Part shown: piece after piece, positions 1 to 5,937 of the stretch
Numbering within the stretch: position 1 is the first letter of the stretch
Layout of the letters: every line of letters begins with the position of its first letter
Assembly (NCBI GenBank): GCA_005879205.1
Contig: VBLD01000124.1
Span: 20,182 to 26,118 of the forward strand
Direction of reading: 5' to 3'
Length of the DNA: 5,937 bases
From: Deltaproteobacteria bacterium
GTDB taxonomy: Bacteria > Desulfobacterota > Binatia > DP-6
Notes under the pieces: model-generated
What the model was told of the DNA's origin: nothing
Databases searched by the model: none
The model's input: the letters and a program-made list of their open reading frames with translations, nothing else
Position numbers and translations under genes: made by a program

Positions 1-1224
1 TTGCCTGCCACGGGCGAGCCGGCAGAGTCGTCCGAGGGAAATACCCGACCGCCCCAGCAGCTCCTGGAGCCCGATGAGGTCGCGGGTAGGGCGGGGAAGC
101 TGCCTGTTGACGCCATAGGCCGCCTCCATCCGGAATCCGAACCGGCCAACCTGGAAGGCAGCGTCTCCGCCTGCGAGGCGTATCCGGCCGAAACGTGGTC
201 GCAAGACCGCGTCGGCTTGCAGCGGGATCACACCGTCGTTGCGCAGCGATGCCAACGTGTCCAGTAGGTTTCCCGAGCAGGCAAGCCGCGCGGGTCGTCG
301 CCGCGCGACCGGCGAGAAGACCGTGGCGGTCAGGTTGAGGCTCGGGGCCGTCTCGCTGCCATCGTAGTAGTACGAGGACCAATCGATCGACGAATAGCGG
401 CCCGAGCTGCGCACTGCGACCGCGCCCTCGCCCAGTTGCTGCGGCGGCCGGTCGTTTTCGGCATGGAGCCGGCTTTCCACCCGCACGGCCGGCACGTCGA
501 TGGGCGACTTGCGCGCGCATATCGGCCCGTCCGGCATTGCGATGCAGAGATGTCCGGGTGGGATGATCTGCGGACCGAGCACGTCGGCCGCCGGAGGGAA
601 CCAGCGTTCTCCAGGCAGCGGGAAGCGAGTGGGCGTCGGCACGGGGATCCAGGCGAGCTCGACGCTCAGGTCGCTCGGGAGCCGGGGGCCGAGTGGCGGC
701 AAGGCCAGGAAGGCCCGAAGAGCCGGTACGCCGATCTTCGCGTCCTGCTCTTCGGTGACGAAAGGATCTGTGAAGCGCCGCGGGTTCAGGACGTCGGTCG
801 GTTGGAATCGATCGAGCCTGCCCCAGGCGAACTTCTGCTTTCCGACACGCAGATCCACGCCAGGCAAGAAGAGATCGACGTACGCCTCGTCGAGATCGAC
901 TCCGGGCGAAAGGTTCTGGAACGTCTCGCTCAGGTTGAAGACACCGAACCCGTGGGCCCGCTCCGGCGGGCCGCCGAAGGTGGTCCGAGCGTCGAGCACG
1001 AGCCGCGCTCTGGGATGGACGTCTCCCGTCACCATGAAGTCGAGGATGCCGGCGGGACGCTGGCGCTGACTACCCGGGTTCACCGCGAGAACCGCGTAGC
1101 CCTCGGTGTAGCCTCCAACGGACCAGCGGCCGGCACGACCCGTGAGTTCGAAGGCGTGGCCTCGCGCGGCGACGGCAAGAAGCGCGGCGAGCACGGGGGT
1201 GCGGCGTGCGGCGGTCCTGTTCAA
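1..1224 (-). CDS. Outer-membrane beta-barrel-like protein (DUF1302-like), C-terminus cut by window edge
   Basis: The frame stays open for 408 codons on the minus strand from a TTG start and runs off the left edge. The TTG is chosen because GAGGAG lies 8 nt upstream and a signal peptide follows at once: basic n-region (MNRTAARR), hydrophobic core at about residues 10-20, likely cleavage after GHA (residue 24). The mature part starts with a barrel-like strand (RWSVGGYTEGYAV, about 33-45) and a QRPAGIL...TGD segment (55-68). It then has the block VGKQKFAWGRLDRFQPTDVLN (starting at residue 127), DPFVTEEQ (153-160), KIGVPAL (163-169), a Pro-rich WIPVP segment (192-196), a YYYDGSETAP strand/turn (285-294) and RFGFRMEAAY (361-370). 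From memory this matches DUF1302-type or RND-exporter-associated outer-membrane proteins, which are usually longer than the 408 residues seen. The substrate is unknown. Two Cys (227, 236) flank a probable loop. The last 15 or so residues are Arg/Leu-rich and unlike a barrel; see findings. Probably cotranscribed with the Cys-rich gene 29 nt upstream. Confidence 0.8.
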   Translation of the reverse strand, partial: MNRTAARRTPVLAALLAVAARGHAFELTGRAGRWSVGGYTEGYAVLAVNPGSQRQRPAGILDFMVTGDVHPRARLVLDARTTFGGPPERAHGFGVFNLSETFQNLSPGVDLDEAYVDLFLPGVDLRVGKQKFAWGRLDRFQPTDVLNPRRFTDPFVTEEQDAKIGVPALRAFLALPPLGPRLPSDLSVELAWIPVPTPTRFPLPGERWFPPAADVLGPQIIPPGHLCIAMPDGPICARKSPIDVPAVRVESRLHAENDRPPQQLGEGAVAVRSSGRYSSIDWSSYYYDGSETAPSLNLTATVFSPVARRRPARLACSGNLLDTLASLRNDGVIPLQADAVLRPRFGRIRLAGGDAAFQVGRFGFRMEAAYGVNRQLPRPTRDLIGLQELLGRSGISLGRLCRLARGRQ

Positions 1225-1232
1225 CCGGGTCG

Positions 1233-1238
1233 CTCCTC
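1233..1238 (-). promoter_or_regulatory. Shine-Dalgarno of the outer-membrane protein gene
   Basis: GAGGAG on the minus strand, 8 nt before the TTG at 1224-1222. It settles the choice of a non-ATG start and lies just past the stop (1256-1254) of the preceding gene, as expected in an operon. Confidence 0.75.
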
Positions 1239-1253
1239 GGGATGACCGGCGGT

Positions 1254-3481
1254 CTAGGGGACTAGTTGCATCTGCATCGCGATCGAGCCCGCCGCGGGGC
1301 CAGGCAGGTCACCCGCAGAATCGGCGAGCGAGTTGAGGGTCGACGGGATGCAGAAGATAGCGGCGAGGGCGCCGGCTCGCCGGGGCCCACCGGTAGAGAG
1401 CGGGCCGGCGGGGATGCCGGTGACCGTGATCGTCCTGGCTAGATCGAGCGGGGTGAACGCGCCGGCCGTCCGTTGGCCGCAGCTCGTGAAACCCGACAGC
1501 GATGCGCACGATGCGTCCGACGTGCAGGGTACAGCGGGATTCTTGAACTGGTTGGTGGACTTGTTGCGGCAGAAGCCGCAGAAGACGTTCGGCTGGCCTG
1601 GAAGGTCAACGGCGGTTTTGCTGAGCGTCCCCGTCGTCAAACCGAGAATGAGCGGGACGGATCCGATGTTTTTGGGCGCGGGCGGTGGGCAGTCGTGACT
1701 CGTGGGGTAGTCGCCGTCGAACGCCGAATCTCCCGGCACGCAAGCGAGGTCGTGGTTCGCGCCACCGTTGCACTTATGTGTGGCGGGGTTGCAGACAGGG
1801 CACGGCTGGATGAGCGTCCTGCAGGTGCTGCTCGGACAGCCAGCGTCAGTGACGCAGCCCTTCCCGGCCTGTGTCCCGCCGATGCAGACTCCCGTCTCGC
1901 AGGTACTGGACGGACAATCACTATCCGATGTGCACGCGCTGCCGCTGTCGGCGCACCGGCCCGTGTCATTGACACAGATGCCGCCGGCTCCGCAGTCGGC
2001 ATTGTTGGCGCACTCCCGTCCAGGTGTCGGCCCGCCGCTGCATCGGCTCGGCAGCAGATCGCCATCCAGGAACAGCGAGGCCTTGAGGTGGACGTTGAGG
2101 ACGGGGACCGAGCCATCACTGCAGTCGGCCGTTCCGGAGACGTCCTCATCGAACTCGTTCACCAGGCAAACGCTGGTCGCACCGCCGCCGTGACTGCCGT
2201 TGGGGAGCGCGAGAGGCGGTCCGAAGAGACAGCCCTTCTGGGTGCATTCGAGGACCTTGCAGGTGCCGCCGGGGCAGTCCGCATCCGTTCGGCACATTGC
2301 GCCATGATTGGCGCCGATCGGGGGTGCACCGCGAGGCTCGTACCATTGCAGCACACGTCGGCCAGCGCGAAAGCCATGTCGGGCACCCTCACGGGCAGCG
2401 GCATGCCGACGCCTGCGCCACCGAAGTACAGCCCGCCGCACGTGAGCGAGAAGAAGTTGGGATTGCCGTCGGCGTCGAGGTGACCGCAGGTTCCGCTCCC
2501 GAGCCCCGTTGTCACGGAAGCCACGGAAGGCCTGCCTCCCGCGCACGCGCAAGGCGTCGGCGGACACAGGGTGGTGGTCGTACTACTGGTAGTTGTCGTC
2601 GTGATCGTCGTGGTGCTCGTCGTAGTCGTCGTGGTCGGGCACGGATACATGACCTGGTTCATGCTGTCGCTCTGTGACAACGCGCTCTTGCCCAGTGAAT
2701 CGCGATTTGTCCGCGACAGGCACGGCTGGGTGCAAATGCCTTTTTGGTCGAGCTTGTCCGTCGCTGCTGCATACTTCTGCAACGTCGCCCTACCCTTCAC
2801 GGGGTCATCTTCCTCGCACGCCTCTTCGTCGAAATCCTTGCCGGCGAGGAACGCTCGTGCCGTTCTCTGATGGCACTTGATCGTCGCGGCGAGGAGCTTG
2901 CCGAGCTCTTTGCCAACCGTGTCGGCACACTTGAGCTTGTTTGCCGCGTCAACGGCAGTCGCGTCGACAGTCCCTGCATCGTCGCCGCCCGGATCAACCT
3001 CGGTCGACCCGTCACAGTAGACGCTCCCGTTCTGGGCATCGAGCGAGTCCGGCTTGTTCTTGTCGGCGAACAACGTTTCCTCTTCGGCCGCCGCGAGGGT
3101 CAACGCCCGGGTCCCGACGCACAGCGCGCCCTGCTTCGCCAGATCCGAATCGAGCTTATCCCTTGCTGCCCTGCCCTTCACGGGATCGTGCTCCTCGCAG
3201 AGATCGTCATCGGTCGGCGAGCCTTTCAACGCCGCGTGCGCTTGCTTTTGGTGGCATTCGATGACGGCTTTGATGGCCCGTGCGAACGCCTTCCCCACAC
3301 CGTCGGAACACTTGAGATGGTCGACGGAGTCGGGAACACAGCCCGTGTCTTCGGCTGCACAGGATGTATTTCCGCCATCGCTACAGTCGAAGTGTTGACT
3401 CGCACCGGGCGGCGTCGCGAACGCCCGAGGCGAACAAACGATCAGGACGCTGATGATCGCCAATCTCATGAATCCCTTCAT
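1254..3481 (-). CDS. Secreted Cys-rich protein with duplicated module and Thr-rich linker; frameshifted as read
   Basis: Starts at ATG 3481 behind a GGAGGA Shine-Dalgarno (7-nt spacer) and ends at TAG 1256-1254. As read, translation stops at 2159 after 440 residues. Adding one base to a C5 run at about 2320-2324 joins the two halves into one 742-residue protein. Order of parts in the repaired protein: signal peptide (1-22, cleavage after AFA); two related four-Cys modules (about 55-121 and 182-250), each with LKC, CHQ, CEE-x-DPVKGRA and G-x(1-2)-C; a Thr/Ser linker (283-304); a Gly/Cys segment with TCGHLDADGNPNF (about 331-343); then a Cys-rich half. That half has five C-x5-C-x(4-8)-C units, starting at Cys 397, 491, 517, 543 and 653, plus CPVC (561-564) and CGFC (635-638). 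The C-terminus contains AIFCIPSTLN and DLPGPAAGSI. The many Cys suggest a disulfide-rich exported protein. There is no CxxCH haem motif and no recognised catalytic domain. The function is unknown. From memory, similar linker/Cys proteins form large paralogous families in uncultured Deltaproteobacteria and Binatota. Likely first gene of an operon with the outer-membrane protein gene. Confidence 0.82.
2320..2324 (-). other. Frameshift site: C5 homopolymer inside the Cys-rich gene
   Basis: Upstream the coding frame reads ADVCCNGTSLAVHP; downstream the coherent frame (GANHGAMCRTDADCPGG) is offset by -1. On the minus strand the codons are CAC CCC CGA. One extra C gives CAC CCC CCG ATC (H-P-P-I) and a continuous protein. 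A -1 slip of the tRNA on CCC would give the same product, because the slipped codon is again CCC. A sequencing or assembly indel, a real null mutation and slippage all remain possible. Confidence 0.7.
2570..2635 (-). repeat. Low-complexity Thr-codon tract (interdomain linker)
   Basis: About 22 consecutive codons, nearly all ACN with a few Ser and one Ile, encode residues 283-304 of the Cys-rich protein. On the plus strand it appears as a GTN-rich tract. It separates the duplicated N-terminal modules from the Cys-rich C-terminal half and is flanked by Cys-Pro (CPTT before, LCPP after). Such linkers are typical of exported multidomain proteins. Use of all ACN synonyms makes it less prone to slippage than a pure trinucleotide repeat. 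Confidence 0.85.
2732..3319 (-). repeat. Internal duplication: two copies of a four-Cys module
   Basis: Copy 1 (3319-3119, residues 55-121) and copy 2 (2938-2732, residues 182-250) share LKC-x-D-x-VGK, I-x-CHQ-x-x-A, CEE-x-DPVKGRA and a closing G-x(1-2)-C. The offset is 127 residues between the first Cys of each copy (58 and 185). The segment before each copy is also weakly alike (Cys/Asp/Gly-rich, ending V-D-x-x-x-LKC). The DNA around DPVKGRA is visibly similar in both copies (the 10-mer CCCTTCACGG at 2791-2800 and 3174-3183), so the duplication is real at nucleotide level. The even spacing of charged and hydrophobic residues suggests a small helical, disulfide-stapled domain. Confidence 0.8.
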
Positions 3482-4317
3482 AGGACAGTCCTCCATTGAT
3501 CGTCCGGTGCGGCGATGGTGAAGCCGGGGGATCGCAGGTATGCGGCCAAGCGGTTGTTGATCAAAGTGCGTGTGCAGCGAGCGGATCATTGGACGCGCTT
3601 CGGTAGAGAGTCGAATGGAGATGGGATTTCGGGATGTCTCTTGCCGATTCCCGGTGCATACCGTGTGCTCGATGACTTCCGTCCTCATAGAATGTTGGAA
3701 AGAGGACGACAATGACGCAGCCGGCTGGAGATACGGGGTAGCTCCGGTGCATCCATGTCGAGTTGCCAGTCGGCGCCGATGCTCGGAGCAGCGCGCTCGG
3801 GTGCCAACCACGTCATCAGGCAGGACGCGAGCTGGCGAACGCCTCGCGCAGCAGCGAACACTGCAGTTTCGTTCACATCCGTTTCTCAGGACGCTCGCTG
3901 CTCACGTTGCAGCCGTCATCCCGATGCGTCGTTTTCCCGAGGAGTCTGGCCTGCTATGCCGAGGCCCGCGGTCGCTGCCTACATCGTCTGGATGCACTGC
4001 AGTCATTGGCGGCGCGCCACCTTTGGCTTCCGCTGGGTGGAAGATCGCGCTATGGATATCGCCGTCGAACGCGAGTGGAGACCTTGAGAATACCGTGGCT
4101 CACATCGTTTACGCACGCTAACAAGTCGTTGCGACCGCGCGTGCGCGAGACGGGTTCTGAAATCCGTTACAGTCATTGACGCGTCCTCATGCTGAACCAC
4201 CGGACATACGCGACGACACGTCCATTCCATTCGCAATCAGTCGAAGCGACCGTTCCAGGTGATGGTTCCGCATCTCTTCCGGAAACCGATCGGACGCGGC
4301 GCTCGTCGGGCATTTCA
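3482..4317. other. 836-nt divergent intergenic region without a supported gene
   Basis: Lies between the divergent starts of the Cys-rich gene and oleA, so promoters for both are expected here. Several open frames cross it on both strands, but none shows a recognisable domain, consistent GC-rich third positions or a good ribosome binding site tied to a plausible start. No tRNA, hairpin-plus-T-run terminator, insertion-sequence end or CRISPR repeat was seen. An 8-9-bp word (CAGTCATTG, then G/A and CG) occurs at about 4000 and 4171, too short to interpret. No -35/-10 pair close to consensus could be placed with confidence. The region looks less GC-rich at codon level than the flanking genes. 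Confidence 0.6.
3489..3494 (-). promoter_or_regulatory. Shine-Dalgarno of the Cys-rich secreted protein gene
   Basis: GGAGGA on the minus strand, 7 nt before the ATG at 3481-3479. It fixes the start directly before the signal peptide and rules out the longer open frame that reaches back to about 3811. A second in-frame ATG four codons downstream (3469) is less well placed. Confidence 0.85.
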
Positions 4318-5364
4318 GTGTCGACACGGTATACGCGAGACGCGCGGATCAGCGGTGTCGGGGCTGTGTTACCGTCGAGAACGGTGACGACGGCCGAGGT
4401 CGAAGAGCGTGTGGGGATCTGCGAGCGCTTCGGCCTCGAGCGTGGTTGGCTCGAGCACGTGAGCGGCGTCCGCACTCGCCGCTGGGCAGATCCCGAGACG
4501 CTGCCGAGCGAGCTGGCAGTCGCGGCCGCCAGGCAGGCCCTCGAAGCGGCGGACGTGGACCCCGGCCTGATCGACGTGGTGTTGTTCACGGGCATTACAC
4601 GCGACTTCTATGAGCCTGCGACCGCCAACGTGGTCGCCGACGGCGTCGGTGCCCATCACGCCCGCGCTCTCGACTTGGGAAACGCTTGTAACGGTCTGCT
4701 CGACGGCCTGGATGTCGCCAATCTCATGATCCGGGCCGGACACGCACGGCGGGTGCTCGTGGCGACCGGCGAACGCGCGTCGGTGTCGATCAACTGGAAA
4801 CCCACCTCCCGCGAGGAGCTCATGCGCAGCATCGCGGGGCTCCTGCTCAGTGACGGCGGCGGAGCATTCGTGGTCGAGGCAACCGACGACCCCGAGCGGG
4901 GCCTTCGAGAGCGCACGTTTCTCGCTGATCCAAGCAAGTGGCGCCTTGCACTCGGGGGCCGTTCACATCCGGCCGAGCCGTGCCCACGTTGCGACGGGGT
5001 CGTCGACCCACGCTTCTCGTGCGACGGCGTTCGGCTATTCAGCGCCGTCTTCGCTCTCGTGCCCGCTGCTCTCGAAGAAGTGATGACCCGGACTGGATGG
5101 ACATACAGTGAGCTCGATGTCGCGTTCTGCCACGAGGCCTCGGGCCGCTACGCCGAGACGGGACTGGCCCGGCTCCCGGAAGGCCGTACGATCGCGACGA
5201 AGCTTTGGAGCACGGTCGAGCGCCTCGGGAACACGACCACGCTCAGTATTCCGGCGGCCATGGTCGAGGCGCAAGCTGCAGGCGCCCTTGCTCCGGGAGC
5301 GAAGGTTCTCGTCCTGAGCTCGTGTGCTGGCATCAGCGTGGCGGCGCTCACCCTCGTCTGGTGA
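4318..5364 (+). CDS. oleA: OleA-like acyl-CoA condensing enzyme (thiolase fold, 3-oxoacyl-ACP synthase III type)
   Basis: Predicted to condense two fatty acyl-CoAs head to head into a long-chain beta-keto acid, the first step of OleABCD hydrocarbon or beta-lactone synthesis; cytosolic. Numbered from GTG 4318 (348 residues), the nucleophile is Cys124 in NACNG. OleA's hallmark Glu is Glu99 (DFYEPATA). His272 is in CHEAS and Asn305 in LGNTTTLSIP, completing the Cys-His-Asn set. The C-terminus ends in VW, as in the Xanthomonas enzyme as I recall it (about 338 residues). An in-frame ATG at 4189 would add 43 residues, but those codons lack the GC-rich third positions seen downstream and have no counterpart in OleA. 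The GTG gives MSTRYTRDARISGVGAVLPS, close to a normal OleA N-terminus; no strong Shine-Dalgarno precedes either start. Unusual: a possible metal-ligand set His217, Cys222, Cys225, Cys235. oleC follows after 49 nt. A generic FabH-like role is less likely given Glu99 and the oleC neighbour. Confidence 0.85.
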   Translation: MSTRYTRDARISGVGAVLPSRTVTTAEVEERVGICERFGLERGWLEHVSGVRTRRWADPETLPSELAVAAARQALEAADVDPGLIDVVLFTGITRDFYEPATANVVADGVGAHHARALDLGNACNGLLDGLDVANLMIRAGHARRVLVATGERASVSINWKPTSREELMRSIAGLLLSDGGGAFVVEATDDPERGLRERTFLADPSKWRLALGGRSHPAEPCPRCDGVVDPRFSCDGVRLFSAVFALVPAALEEVMTRTGWTYSELDVAFCHEASGRYAETGLARLPEGRTIATKLWSTVERLGNTTTLSIPAAMVEAQAAGALAPGAKVLVLSSCAGISVAALTLVW

Positions 5365-5417
5365 TGGGCTTTCCCCGACGCAGCTCGGTTCCGCCTGTGT
5401 CGCCCGCGGCTTCGTGA
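5364..5417 (+). other. Possible 17-codon coupling ORF between oleA and oleC
   Basis: The oleA stop overlaps an ATG (TGATG at 5362-5366). That ATG opens 17 codons (MGFPRRSSVPPVSPAAS) ending in TGA at 5415-5417, which overlaps the oleC GTG (GTGA at 5414-5417). The geometry would allow terminating ribosomes to reinitiate and reach oleC, which has no visible Shine-Dalgarno. It may be chance; the peptide has no known counterpart. Confidence 0.25.
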
Positions 5418-5937
5418 CGTTCAATATCGCGTCCCTCCTCGTCCACCAGGCCAGCAAGCGACCCTCCCAGCCCGCGGTCGTTTGGCCGGCCGGGAAACGC
5501 CTCTACGCCACCTTGACTTTCGACGAACTGAATCGGTTGACCGATCGCTATGCGCACGCGTTACACGCACGAGGCCTGGCCGCAGCGGATCGGGTCATCG
5601 TGCTCGTGCACCCGCCCGGCAAGCTCCTGACCATTGTGATCGCCCTCCTCAAAATGGGGGCGATCCCTGTCCTCATCGATCCCGGCATGGGACGGCGTGC
5701 TCTCGTCCGTTGCATCGGGCAGGTGCGGCCGCGCGGCTTCCTCGGAATCCCGCGCGCGCATGCGCTGCGGTTGCTCAGCCCGTCGGCGTTTCACTCGGTG
5801 GACGTCAGCGCGGTGGTCGGCCGCTGTTTTCTCACGGGCCGCAGCATTGACCAGGACACAGCGCGCACGCCCGACAGTCCGTTCCCCGTTGCGGTGGCGG
5901 ACGAGGAGGACCTTGCGCTGATTGCCTTCACCTCCGG
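5414..5937 (+). CDS. oleC: OleC, AMP-binding beta-lactone synthetase, N-terminal part (cut by window edge)
   Basis: Adenylate-forming (ANL superfamily) enzyme that uses ATP to convert a beta-hydroxy acid into a cis-beta-lactone, following OleA and OleD. About 174 residues are present. The start GTG 5414 gives MTFNIASLLVHQASKRPSQP, matching the NIA...R-P-x-Q start of OleC. Next come LTFDELNRLTDRYAHAL (34-50) and RVIVLVHPP (60-68). The OleC-type block ALLKMGAIPVLIDPG (77-91) then GFLGIPRAHALRL (108-120) separates OleC from ordinary acyl-CoA synthetases, from memory of Xanthomonas and Stenotrophomonas sequences. The frame leaves the window at AFTSG, the beginning of the TSGSTG-x-PK ATP-binding loop, so the catalytic part cannot be checked. 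It follows oleA by 49 nt in the same direction with no terminator between and is very probably cotranscribed. No oleB lies between them. Confidence 0.88.
   Translation, partial: MTFNIASLLVHQASKRPSQPAVVWPAGKRLYATLTFDELNRLTDRYAHALHARGLAAADRVIVLVHPPGKLLTIVIALLKMGAIPVLIDPGMGRRALVRCIGQVRPRGFLGIPRAHALRLLSPSAFHSVDVSAVVGRCFLTGRSIDQDTARTPDSPFPVAVADEEDLALIAFTS

Noticed and set aside
436..1245. 269-residue plus-strand open frame
   Set aside because: Lies antisense to the barrel gene, whose minus-strand frame has a signal peptide and recognisable family blocks; the plus-strand product is Arg/Glu/Gly-rich with no motif.
1473..2483. 336-residue plus-strand open frame
   Set aside because: Antisense to the Cys-rich gene; composition is that of a GC-rich shadow frame (Ala/Arg/Val-rich) with no domain.
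2872..3256. Multihaem cytochrome signature from the CHQ motifs
   Set aside because: Neither CHQ is preceded by a Cys three residues earlier, so there is no CxxCH haem-binding motif.
3430..3440. Lipobox in the Cys-rich protein signal peptide (LIVC, Cys16)
   Set aside because: The residue before the Cys is Val rather than Gly, Ala or Ser, and a good AFA signal peptidase I site follows.
2744..3499. 251-residue plus-strand open frame
   Set aside because: Antisense to the duplicated four-Cys modules, and itself repeats only because the real gene does.
3712..3741. Nine-codon ORF behind a GAGG-like sequence
   Set aside because: Too short, with no conservation evidence and no neighbour it could attenuate.
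3482..3811. 110-residue upstream extension of the Cys-rich protein frame
   Set aside because: A strong Shine-Dalgarno and a signal peptide start at 3481; the extension has no motif and would bury the signal peptide inside the protein.
3570..4121. 183-residue plus-strand open frame in the intergenic region
   Set aside because: No domain, scattered Cys/Arg/Ser composition, no ribosome binding site and no coding-like third-position bias.
4189..4317. 43-residue N-terminal extension of OleA from ATG 4189
   Set aside because: No counterpart in OleA proteins as I know them and third codon positions near 50 percent GC, unlike the rest of the gene; the GTG at 4318 gives a normal length.

Overview
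The window comes from a GC-rich bacterial genome, probably Gram-negative: it encodes an exported beta-barrel-like outer-membrane protein, a secreted Cys-rich protein with a Thr-rich linker, and the first two enzymes of the OleABCD head-to-head fatty-acid condensation pathway. From memory, this mix of (Thr)n linkers, C-x5-C-x4-C repeats and that barrel type is typical of uncultured soil or sediment Deltaproteobacteria and Binatota-like lineages. That placement is an inference, not something the sequence proves.

Layout. On the minus strand, reading right to left, a likely two-gene operon covers 3481 to 1. The first gene (3481-1254) encodes a 742-residue secreted Cys-rich protein once a single-base frameshift in a C5 run (plus-strand G5, 2320-2324) is repaired. 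It has a signal peptide, two diverged copies of a four-Cys helical-looking module, a Thr-rich linker and a long Cys-rich C-terminal half. After 29 nt, a TTG-started gene with a strong Shine-Dalgarno encodes an outer-membrane barrel-type protein (1224 to 1) that runs off the left edge. An 836-nt divergent intergenic region (3482-4317) contains no gene I can support. On the plus strand, oleA (4318-5364) is followed after 49 nt by oleC (5414 to the right edge, truncated at the start of the ATP-binding P-loop).

Function. OleA condenses two acyl-CoAs into a beta-keto acid. OleD, not seen here, reduces it to a beta-hydroxy acid. OleC uses ATP to close that to a beta-lactone, and OleB, also not seen, decarboxylates the lactone to a long-chain olefin. 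oleB does not lie between oleA and oleC, so the end product (olefin or beta-lactone) cannot be settled from this window. The minus-strand pair looks like an uncharacterised secreted-protein plus outer-membrane-protein unit. Any functional link to the ole genes is unproven.

Most long open frames on the strand opposite these genes are shadows produced by the high GC content and were left out.
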